Positions 13,701 through 25,700 of a DNA stretch of 64,000 bases are shown in pieces. The position numbers were made by a program, and so were the translations under genes. Location: assembly GCA_018340375.1 (NCBI GenBank), contig JAFFJZ010000002.1:28538001-28602000 (forward strand), in the 5' to 3' direction. The first letter of the stretch is position 1, and each line of letters starts with the position of its first letter. The notes below the pieces were generated by a model. That model saw only the letters and a program-made list of their open reading frames with translations, did not search any database and was not told where the DNA came from. Source of the stretch: Gonatopus flavifemur (lineage: Eukaryota > Arthropoda > Insecta > Hymenoptera > Dryinidae).

Positions 13701-16700
13701 ATTTTAAATGTATTTTATTCACATTCTGATAAATACATTTTCACAAAAGTTTTCAAAATATATTTCAAAAAAACCTTTTCTCAGCAAAACTTTTGAAATG
13801 CATTTGAAATCTTTTACGAAGAATCCTTTATTCCAAAAACGATTTTAAATTCATCCGATGCATTTAAAATACATTTTAAAAGTGTTTTTGGTTACGTGGG
13901 TTTGACGTACTGTCTATAAAAAAGGATCGATTTTTTCAACTATCGATATCGCGTTTCATCAGAAACGATTGGGTCCTCGTTTGTTCAATTCGTTACAGTT
14001 GTTGAAACTTTCATACATCAAGGTTGCATATGATTTCTTTATTAACAAGTTCCAATTCTTGCGGATCAAAATCAGTTCAGAGGTTTAAGGGGACATTCCA
14101 ATGTGAACGTCGAAAAAAAAGCATATTTCCAAGATTTTCTTTCTCGGGAACTATTGAATATAATCGAATAAACTTTTCTTTCCCTTGAAGCTATAATCAA
14201 GGAGAGTTGAAAAAAGTTTTTGTTGGTCATAAAAAATACTCATCAATGTACTTATAATATAAAATACGAGTGTTGAAAAAAAACATAAGAAATTTCTGTC
14301 TGTGGGGATGATTCCAGCTCTCCTAATGATCTGAACCAGAAAATCCAAGAAGTTTCTTGATCTATGTTGTCCCTCCTCATCGCTCGTACCTCAATTTTTT
14401 CTATTTTACCCAAAATTAACAAAATAGCGGTGATTCTTGCAAAAGTGTAAGAAAAAGCACACGCTTCTGCGTCATAAATCAGGTGGAATTATAAGTTGAA
14501 ATCAAACTATCAACGAGTTTGAGGTACGGACGATAGCAATGATAGTACTGAACACCGTGTTGGAATTTGAAGTCGTTACGATTGGTTGTTTTTGAGAAAT
14601 CATCCCCGCAAGGTAATCCATAAAACCGTTCCGAAATTGGAACTTGCGCTGTTTGAGCCTCTGGTTTGAAGCGTTACAAGACAGAAAACACCTCAACCGG
14701 ATGTAGGATATCAATTTTATGAGTAATAACTTTCGAAAAATGCTCCAAAAAAGAATTTGAATTTTTCAACCTATCACATTGGAATGTCCCCTTAAGATTT
14801 GCTCGAACGATGACTTGGTGGAAGATGTAACGCTTGTAACCAGCAAATTTGAAGCTGACAAAAACGTAACAAGTTTCAATCTTTTCTTGCTAGAACGTAT
14901 GATACTTGTTTGCTTATTTACTTCAATGTCATTTTGGAAAGCATAAAATCATATTTCGGGAAGCTTATGCGAGTCATTTCATGCAGATTTTGACTATCGT
15001 TTTCAGTGTTCCATGACTCAATAGATAAGAAATTGTACTACACAAGTAAACGTCATGTATTCAAATCTCTCCAAGTCGCAAAATTTTGATTTCAACATTT
15101 CTCGGTGTACGCTGTTCTTGCGTTGTTGATGCCAAGATTCTAATTAAATTTCCGATGAAGCCTCACTGAAAAGGGTAATTCAAATCCTTCCCACACAGCA
15201 TTTCAGTTCTAAGAGATATCTCAAGCCAAATTTAAGCAGTCTTATACAACATGAAAAGATATCTTTAAGAGATCCAGGTTTGTAAATAATGCATTAAAAA
15301 GATAATTGGATTAGCACTGGAATTAAAATTTTTGTTTTCATTTTCTAATCCCAAAAACTCGGGTTAAAAATAATTATTCAATTTCTAACCCCACCATAAA
15401 GATTGAAAAATGAAAAAAGAATTGTTAATTCCGACATTGGGATTAAAAAATAATTTTTTGATTTTTCATCCTGACATTGGGATTGGAAAGTAATTTTTCA
15501 TTCTTCAATCCCAACATTGGGATTAAAAAGTAATTTTTCAATTCCCAATCTCAAAATTTCAAATGAAGATTGAAAATTCAATTGTTAATTCAAAATTCTT
15601 GAATTATAACTTCACAACCCTGAAAAGATATAAAACAGTTCTTACTCCTACAAGATTTCTATAAGATGTTTAAAAGATATAATCTTGGAAGAAAAGTTTT
15701 ATATCTTCTAAGAGATATCTTTTAGAAGTAAGAACTGTTTTAGACATCTTAAGGATATCTTTTCATGTTGCATAAGATTTCTTAAACGTTTCTGAACAGT
15801 TCTTGAAGAAATCTTGAAGACCAAAAGTGTTATGTGGGTTCCCGTGTGGAAATTAATTCTTGGCGGCAGTTTGGGGCAAACCAGGCGTCCTCGTTTTATT
15901 TCAGGCCCTGTTTTGGTTACCCTTATAGAGCCTAGACAGCATTGTCACCAACTCATCTTCAGGGCCTGCATAGTATTCCCAACTTGGACCTATGTAGGAC
16001 ACCCATGATGATGCTAATGTAGGCGATGAAAGTAGGACCTCTAAAAGGCTAATAAATTGTTGCGAATATTATCAAATTGAATAAATATTGCATGGAGGGA
16101 ACTTCCTCGATTGAAAATTGGGCTATTCAAAGCCCTATCTGTACCCAGACCACTTTGGCTTGAGTCCAGACAGGGCCTGGGATGAGCCGATTCCAATTTC
16201 TATTCGGGTATTCCACCGAACATTACTTTGCTCATCCATTATCGGAATGTATCAAAAAACAGAACAGCCTCATTCAGTCTTGGGATTAACCATACAGTGA
16301 TGTTTTTTCCGATTTTTTGACATTGTTCACCGATAGTGTGAACACAGGAATTATGAATTAACGGAGAAACAATCCAATTAGCCGAGCAGTGCTTTTTTAT
16401 TGCAAAAGCCAACATTTCGCCCAGATACTGGGCATTTTCAAGGCAAAAATGACAAACTGTGAATATATAGAAAAAATAGTGTTACAATAAACGAAACAAA
16501 GTTAAGTGTAGGATGTACAAAAGTTTGTGTAGAATCTCTTACACATTATATCTAAAAATTCGATAAAGTTTGATAAAAGTTGCAAAAAACCTTGACCGAA
16601 TAAAGGGCTCCAGACGAGCGAACACCGGGCGATAAGCTTCGAAACGAGGGTGAGCGAGCGAGAGAGTATGTCGCGGAACGAGGGTCTTGGTTTTTTCACG

Positions 16701-19700
16701 AGAATGTGGAAAAATGAGGTCCGATTGCAGCGACGACTCTCGAGCGAGCGAGGTCCCGTTGAGCAGCGAAGAGATCGGTGTTCGCTCGTCTGGAGCCCTT
16801 TATTCGTTCAAGGCTCTAGTTGGGTGCATTCCGATTTTCAAAACGGGGAGAACGTTGGAAATACAGCCTGGCCCTGCATGGGTTGTATACAGGTATGCTT
16901 AAATCAAGATCTTCGGGAGAATACGGGAAGCCTTGCAAGGCCCTATATTAAGGCTGTAGTTGGTGTGCCTAGATTTTTGAAACCAGGGAAAAATTGGTAA
17001 TGCAGCGTGGCCCCGTATGGGCTTTATATGTGTGTCCTTGACTTGAAGAAATCAGGCTGAATATCAGCAACCCGACCAGGTCCCTTAGTGGCTGAGTTTG
17101 GGATATCCTAAGTTTGTATACCCAATTTAAGCCCATATGGAGTCTATATTCAATACAGGACACCCGGAAAAATTTCCACACGCTCTCTAAATCTGAAAGA
17201 GTGAAAAATCACGTGTTTCACTCCACTAAGTCTGAGAAGTGAACCAGTCCGCTTTGAGTGGAATTTCCACTCGTTTCCAGTGGACCCTCACTCTTTTAGA
17301 GTGAAAAATTGACTCTAGAATTTGAGTGGCTGTGAGTTTCTAACCTCAATTCAAGGTTTAAACCTTAGAATATCACTCTAAAAAAGTGGAAATTTCACTC
17401 AAAATTTCGACAGGCTCACTTTTGGCTGGCTGAGGAGTGAAATCTCACTCTAAAAATTCCAGAGAGCGGATTGTAGCTCATTATGAACCTTGAATACGGA
17501 AAACCACTTAATTCCAACCAACTATTCTTTTATTGATTTTGAATACAATTTTTTAAAGTAGGGTTAAGAACATACGTTCACCGAGACAGCGCGGAACAGT
17601 TTATGAAAAATGCGATTGGTTTTCGTTCATTCGTGCACATAAATAAGTCATATACTATGGAATTCTTCGATTAAAATCATACAAGTATGATAACCTGGCA
17701 GCGATTTAAACAGCCATTAGAGGATCTCCACCGACAGTGCGGGACTATCAACAGTCTATTAAAATTTCAGTAATCAGGGCTGTTTATAGAGTAGTTTGAG
17801 AGTTTTCCCCATAAGAGTTAATGTATCAAGATTTATAATTAATGAAAGTTTAGAATCAAAGGATGATGAAAGGACAAATGGCAAAGAAACATAAAACGAA
17901 CTTCTTATTGAATGTATATTATTGATGAATGTAAATAGTAAATACCAATTAATTCACAAATTCGAATCTCTTCTGGTGTTGGAATATCCAGTTGATACTT
18001 TTTTAAAAATCTTTCTCTTTTGTCTTTTGTTCTTTATAATACGAATCAATCTACGTTAAAAGCATTTCGATATCACATCCTTGCTAAGGCTATAGTGTCA
18101 AGCGGCAATTTTATATAATGTGGACCTCTTGAAAGAATTCTCCTGATGTATCTCTCATAATATTGACATTCTCTCCTTCATGTTCGGTATAACCGTTCGT
18201 TGAAGGTACTTGAAATGAAAACAAGGTTCAATCAATGGAAAACTGTACTTTGAATTTTAATACTTTTTGATAACATTTTAATTAAATTGAATATCCATTG
18301 GAAGTATTATTGATTTCAGATACGAGAATTAATACAATCATTTCGTTTCAAATTTGTCAGTAATTTAATGTATTAACTTGCATATGACGCATATCGCTTT
18401 AAATAGATGTATCATGCAAACAAGGTTATTTATATACTAATAATAATAGTCAAATACACCTTTACGCAATAATTATGCATTGAATTTCAAAATTTCATAT
18501 CAACCTTCAGAGCAGGGAGGACTGGTCTCTGAAGGGACCACACTGAAAAGGAACATTTTTTATATTTTTCGGAGAGATAAGACATCCTGTTCTCTGAAGG
18601 TTAACAATTTCGTTACACTGTTAAAAATTTCTTGAATTTTCATTCATTTTTCAAGTACACTTGTGAATGAAATTTTCAATTCTTGGTGATCACATGCTAT
18701 TGAATTTCCAATTTTTGCTATATGATATTACCTACAATAGTATAGTGTAGTAATCGAATTTTCATTCAAATGTAATTGCAATTTCAAGAACTTTTTCAAT
18801 CACGTGAGTGTAAATTGCTTCCATCACATGTGATTGAAGCTTCATGCAGAATTTTCTAACAGTGCATATAGGTACAAGAATTATTAAATAAGGAAATCAT
18901 TCGATAATTGCGAACTGGTGAAATATTCAGTTTTATCGATAACATGGGCAGTAATATTGCATAGAAAGGAAAGAATAATTCAATCAAAATGAAAGTATCG
19001 AATTGTATGTCGAAAGTTATTGGTCACAATAACAAGTATGATGAATTTAAAACTTAGATTCGAAGATGCTATGTGTTGGGAAACAGGAAATATAACGTGA
19101 GATGAGATTGGATGTATAGCGAATGTGAAACTGGTATCCCAGATTTTAAGTTCTTTGGAGATTGTTGCGTTTTCGGATGAAGTCCTGTTTCATCAGATTG
19201 TACATTTTCGTGAACTCCTGCGGTGTGGCGATGAAATTCAAAACTGGAGGAATTGTAAGATAGAGTATTAGAATCTTCCTTCAAAGCTGGCCACGATGAC
19301 AACCCGTTCACATTTGTATCTGGCGTAACAGAAGTTTCGCACAAGATGGATTCACATAATAATTCTGACGGATAATCAACTTGTAGAACTTGTGGAACTT
19401 CTACCACCACCATGGGTAATCAATATAATAATAATAACAAGAGAAATTATGTAAAAATTCACACCCTTGTACTCGAGTAGCACAAGAACTTCTCAAATAT
19501 GCTATGATTACTCTGTGAATGTGAAGAAAATGTGGCAATGAGTCTATTTTGGATAAAAATAATCCATGAAGGTGCGTGGCACATAATTATTCGAAACACT
19601 CTCATTTTGAGATTCTAAGCGTGTTCGTAAGATTTTCCAACATTCAACTTTTTATTAAATTCCCTTTTTGATTTCGATTTCGGTAAATTCCGGATAATTT

Positions 19701-22700
19701 TCATCGAAATATGACACGGGTCCGTTCATTGCTTCGTAATCCAATTCGGTTTGAGCGATCTCGATCGTGTCGTCATGTTCCCCTGAACATCCATTTGCAC
19801 AATCCAGTCTCCCTTTCGGCGACGATGATGAAGATTCCCCAGATCCTTCAAATTTGGGAATAGAAGTCTCTCCTTCTCGGTGGTGGTAAACGTGAGGGGT
19901 TGGTTCCAGGCCATGACCCGATAGCATGTTATTCTGAAGGACTAAGATTGAAACTACCACGATCGCTTGATAACGTGTTCTCATCCATCGATGATACATG
20001 GAAATATTTAAAACTCGAACTATCACTAGATATTCAACAGCTGTTATTGAGCGGACCCGGTATCGACTGAGAGTATTTATTTTATCAGGGTACTCAGAAG
20101 TACGGAAGATAGAACGATTTCATATCTTTTTCTGTTATGAGTGTTATGAGCACTAGCAATGAGTGTTATGGCTCAATAGCAACTCGATGAAGCGAGAACT
20201 GTGGCTAATGATCGATTCTTAATCTGTAGAAAGTTTTATTATAAGCGATCAATTTTTATACGTGATATGTGAATTTTCACGCTTTGGTTGCACGTGCGAT
20301 CGGTGATTCGAAATTTTATCCGGAATTTAGTTAGTGTTTTACATGGAGTTGTATTTTTTATTCGTAATTCGAAAATTTCGAGTTTAAAGTAGCATGTAAT
20401 GAGTTTCTGATTTCTCTCCAACTCATTTGAACATCAATTTTGGTCCAATTTCAGTTCAATCGAGGCCTGAGTTTCAAAACTTGAGTCACAATCGGATGAA
20501 AATTGGTCCTACTTTCATGCTCACTTGGGGAGTAGAAATGCTCTAGTTATTGACAGACAGTTGCGAGTCACACTCATCAGAAACTTACGAGGCATTAGCG
20601 AGTATCCAGTCTTTGGCTAGTTAAAAAGACAAACAAAAATCCTCAATGATTCTACTAAAACTCTTGTAAATGTTACGAGAGATTTTGAAGGTCTTGTAGT
20701 TTACTGAACTCGTTAATAAATCTCATCAAAAAATTTACTCAGTGCAAAATCAATTCCTGCTCGTGATAGAGTTTATTAACGTCAATGACAAGGAATTAAT
20801 CAATAGGACTAGGACTTTAATGTGATTTAATGTGATTTTATATAAAATTTCCATCCAGTTTCTATAAATTTGTATAACATATCGATTGAGATTTGATACA
20901 GGTTTGATATAAAATCACACCGTTGGGTAGACTCCAAGGTGGGTCATCTAACATAGTCAGGGAGTAAAATTTCCACTCCTTAGAAATGAATTGCACTCTA
21001 TTGAAATGAAATTTCCACTTCTTTCGGAACCTGAAGTTTTCAATTTTTCATGAAATTAAAATTCTCACTCCAAGGAATTGACGTTTCACTTCAATGCACT
21101 GGAAGAAAAGTATTCCAAATTCACTTCAATCAAATAAGGTTTGTTAACTATTGAAAAATCTTATTCAACCCAAAAATGGTTTATTTATAATTGATATCTC
21201 TTAATTCTTTGCCAGAAACAAACTCTCCTCTCAACGTGGGATACAATTCTAATTCTTATTGAAGTTGCAGTATTTCCACTACATCCCTGGTAAAAATATG
21301 AAGTGAGTTCGCGAAAGGGAGTGTAATTTTACACTCCAAAATGCGTGAATTCCCTCTCGGTTTACATTTGCACTCAATTTTTATGAAACTTCGTGGCATC
21401 GTTGACACTTTATTTTCACCAGGGATGAAAATGGATTTTCATTCCGGAAATTTAGAGAGTATATGAACTAATTATCAGAAAATTTATATTGTTCCTGGTG
21501 AAAATTAAGCGTTAAAGTACGACAAAAGCGTACGCTAAGAGTCATCTAGGCGTAATTTAGGAGGGAATTGGAACATTTTTCACGCTTGATTCGTTTAAAT
21601 ATCCGCGAGCTTCACTTTTGAATTTTCACCAGGCGTGCAAGTAATGAACCACACCCAGAAAAATGGTTTACTTGAATATAAACCTAAACTGAATTGAGAG
21701 AATTTGATTTGAAAAAAAATTACCGTGAAATTTTAGTGATCAGGCTGCCAAGTAGTTTTTGAAAAAAATTTCACTCGTCCTTCGATTGCTAGAATTTTAC
21801 GGTAATGGTTATAAAAAAATTCTTTCATTGTAGACATCTCGTTGCACAGAATAAAATTTTACTTCATTCAAACGAATCTTATTTGAAATGAATAAAAATG
21901 TATTTGGATGAAATAAGTTTTTTATTCGATTCAACTACAACTCTAGTAGATTCATATTTGAATAGAAATTTAGTTGATTCAAACAAAGTCTAGTTCATCC
22001 AAATAAATTCAAACATCAAATTCTTCTCAGTGAATATTTATACTAATGAAGGGAAATCCAATCGTTGGTCATTTAGCAAGAATCATATGCTAAATGTACG
22101 GGTGGCACTAATTATTATAGATCGGGGCTCTGATTAATGTATGGGCAGCAAGAAATGTCTGTCACGCTAAAATTTTGGTTTTGTGAATTTTACAAGAATT
22201 CCGATGTATATAATTGAGAGATATTTCTTCTTGTTCACATATTAATTGGAGCTCTGGCAACGATTCATTTGTGTTACTTCTACACGTAGAAATCCATAAT
22301 TACCCCACGAATGAAGGATGAAATTAGCATTGAATAGCACCCCTCCGACAGTTCCACAGCCTCAGATAACGAAATTTGTATCCTTTATGCGATAATCGAT
22401 AATACAGAGATGTGGTAGAAGTTTGGATCGCTTATTGGAACGGACTGGTAATCGAATAATAAAATATTCAGCTGTCAGAGATCCAAAATCTTGCAGTACA
22501 TCCTTCAAATCATGTTTTTGGTTCCAAAAAGTTAATTCGAGAAGACAAATACCGATGATTTATTAGATTTTGTGAGTTTGAATTTTCGTTTCGTTTTTAT
22601 AAACGATTCGAACTTCAAGGGCATACAAATTTCCTGTTCATTGAGCATTCGTATTTTCAAAGATCGAAACTCAGGATCTCAGTTTTCAATGGAAGAATAT

Positions 22701-25700
22701 TCCAAAAAACGATAAGTACTTGTAAGACGTGTATCGATCGGTGCTATCACGTGATATTCATCTCTGATAACAAACGAAGAATTCTTTTTCAAAAACAAGA
22801 ATAGAATTCTTCAAGAACTCTTTTCGAGCTAATGAATTCGTAGAGCTCGATACTTTCAATATTCTCAAAGAATTCATCAGTTCGAAAAGAGTTCTTGAAG
22901 AATTCTATTCTTGCTTTTGAAAAAGAATTTTCCGTGTGTTATCTGGGATATCACAAGCTGCAGCTTTAACCTCCGTTCAGTTCCTTTTATCGCTAATTAA
23001 TTCATAAATCCCATAATATTCCTTCTGGTTCTTGTGACTTTGAAAAGCAATATCGCAAATTTATTTCAACCTCAATTTCCTTGAAATATAATATGAATCT
23101 CTTGAGAAATTAGCTTCGGAAAAATCATGAGTGTAACTCAGAATCTCGAGATACGGCTGCTTATGAAAGCTCCCATACAATTTATACTTTATTCATGTTT
23201 TGAGATATTCTTAAGGGAAAATTGAAGGATCTTTGATGTTCTTGACTTTCGAAAAGAATGTCTACGATGAAAGTTCAAGCAAAACGAGATAATTAAGATG
23301 ACTAACTTGCCTGTTTATGTCGTTGGAATAAACGTTTTTTCTTCTGCAGTTCAGAAACATTTCTCAAGCTCATTAAACAAATGAGCAAAACTACTTCACA
23401 GTGCGGTAAAACGTGAAAGGATAAGTATAGCAATTCTGAGATAGATTAATGGATAAACTTTTATGAAAAATGAATGTAGGTGCATATTTAGTCACATCAT
23501 CTGTCTGTAAACAGATTCATTCAACTAACTCCGGTAGAGGTTATTCTGGACGCTTTTTGAGCTGTTACGAGATCCAAAACTAGATTGAAGTGATTTTAAG
23601 CGTATTTAAGAAAAAAAATCAATTTATGCAAATAAATCTGCAGTTGCGGACGGCGAAATAAACATTTATTTGAATCGAATGAATATTTTATTTTATAATA
23701 AAACTGCGTTTTGTTGAATTAAAACATACTTAATCGATTCCAATCACTACCCAGATAACACACGGAGAATTGTTTTTCAAAAACAAGAATAGATTTCTTC
23801 AAGCACTCTTTTTCAACTACACTGAGAGAAAGGTACCTAGTTGGGACAACTGAATGTTAGTTGCCATAGCTAGATTTTTATTGACGCCAGATGGACTCTA
23901 GTTAGGGTAAATAAAAGTCTACCCTGTAAACAATTTTTATGGGAAATTTCACATACACGGAGAGAAAAATACAGGCAAAATCACTGTGGTACATCAGTAT
24001 CCACAAACAAGAGAAATTACGGCATTTTCAGCTAATTCTATAGAAGCCCACAGTAATTTATGATGATTTATTAAGTAATGAATTTTCCTAAAAATCCATG
24101 AATTCCTGAATTTGAATAGCAAGAATTTTTACTGCGTGAATCAGGAAACGTACATATGATTTCTCTTCTTTTCCTGAGATTAAAATCTCTCGTTCTCTTG
24201 AAGAAACTGTTTTACTATGTGAAAATATAAATTTTCATGAGAATCCAAACTCGGTCCGGCGTTAATGTGAAGCACAGTAAAAAGAATTGTATTTTACATG
24301 GAAAATCAATGGATTATTCTCTCCGTGTACACATACATGAATAGAAAATTTCCCGTAAATCTTGGAAAAAGTCCTATAAACTTAGAGTAAAAATCCCATA
24401 AAAACAACAATTTTAATATATTTTCATGTGAAAATTCTTATACGTGTACGGGAATTCGCTTTTCCCGTAAAAATATAGGAAATTTCTTTCACATAGGTAT
24501 GGGAAAATTCCGAATGTTTTTAACAGTGTAGCTGTGTGAAATATGAATAAAATAGTTTAAAAGATTCAGTTGTAACAAATGAAATTTAGCTGGCGCAACT
24601 AAATTTTTATTTACAGTGACTAAATTTCCTAGTTGTCAAGTATTTGAATGGACCCTTTTTCTTCAGTGTAATGAATTCATATGGAGCTCTGGAGGAGTTC
24701 AATGTTTAGGACATTAACGAGCTCTTCGAGAGTACACTGTAAAGAATAATCGGAATTTTCCTGTGTACATCAACCGGAAAATTCCAATCACTGATTAGGA
24801 AATCAATTTCCGGTACATTTATATGAAATTTCCCATACATTCATCTGAAAATTCCAAACTTTTGTGGAATTTTTCCCAACATTTCACAGTAAATTTCCGG
24901 ACAAGTTGGGAAAATTCCTAACGCATGTATGTGTTAATTACTTCACATAAATATATAGGAATTTTCCGATAAAAATTTTTCACAGTGTACTGAAACAACG
25001 CTTTCAACATTCTCAAAGAACTCGTTAATGTCTCAAACATTGAACTCCTCCAGAGTTTTTTATGCATTCATTAGTTCGGAAAGAGTTCTGGAACAATTCT
25101 ATTCTTGTTCTTGAAAAAGAATTCTTCGTGTGTTATCTGGGCACTCAGTTGAATTATTGATAGAATGTTTGTTTCATCGACTGCGCACGTAGATTCATTC
25201 GACTCAATTTAATTGTTTTTTCAGAATGAGAAAAAGATTAAAAATACTGATTTTAATATTCTATAAGCGTACTATTTCAAATAATCATATTATGTTGTTT
25301 CACATATTTGTAAAAAGAGATGTGGAAAAGTCTCATTTCCAATTTCTACGTATAATCACTGAATATACGGAGATTTTCCCCTATGAGTGTAATTTTTTGT
25401 TGTTCCAGCAGTTTTATTGTTCATGATCTTCAGTTTTCAGCTATTATAGTGAAAAAAGTTCAACTACAGTAGCAGAATTCGTTTGCTATTCTATATATGA
25501 TACTATACATAGAGTTAAACGATCCTTACAAATAATTTGCAAACGTAGCTGACGCTATAACTGAAACAAACAATTAAACATTCGCTAAGGTAGCAAATTT
25601 GGTTTTCACACAACCCACACAGCATCACAGTCCCAGAAGAATTCTTCAAGAATCCATAAAGAACACAATCAGTACAATAAGAATTTTTTATGAATTCTTC

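Larger units (their letters stand above)
23820..24668. mobile_element. Second-level MITE inside the 23750-25142 element
   Basis: CACTGAGAGAAAGGTACC at the left and CAGTG at the right, with TA on both sides. Sister of the intact 7120-7373 element. Excising 23922-24528 with one TA joins AATAAAAGTCTA to GCTGTGTGAAATATG, matching the sister copy. Confidence 0.85.
23750..25142. mobile_element. Outer shell of a four-level transposon nest
   Basis: Termini CCCAGATAACACACGGAG (left) and complement of CCCAGATAACACACGAAG (right) are those of the 22764-22947 element. Removing two TA-flanked insertions (23820-24668 and 24735-24987) restores a palindrome whose inner arms share GGAGGAGTTCAATGTTT and ACATTAACGAG. 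Confidence 0.85.

Noticed and set aside
12306..13900. CRISPR-like array suggested by repeated ATGCATTT words
   Set aside because: The words are irregularly spaced, on both strands, in eukaryotic DNA and bounded by transposon inverted repeats.
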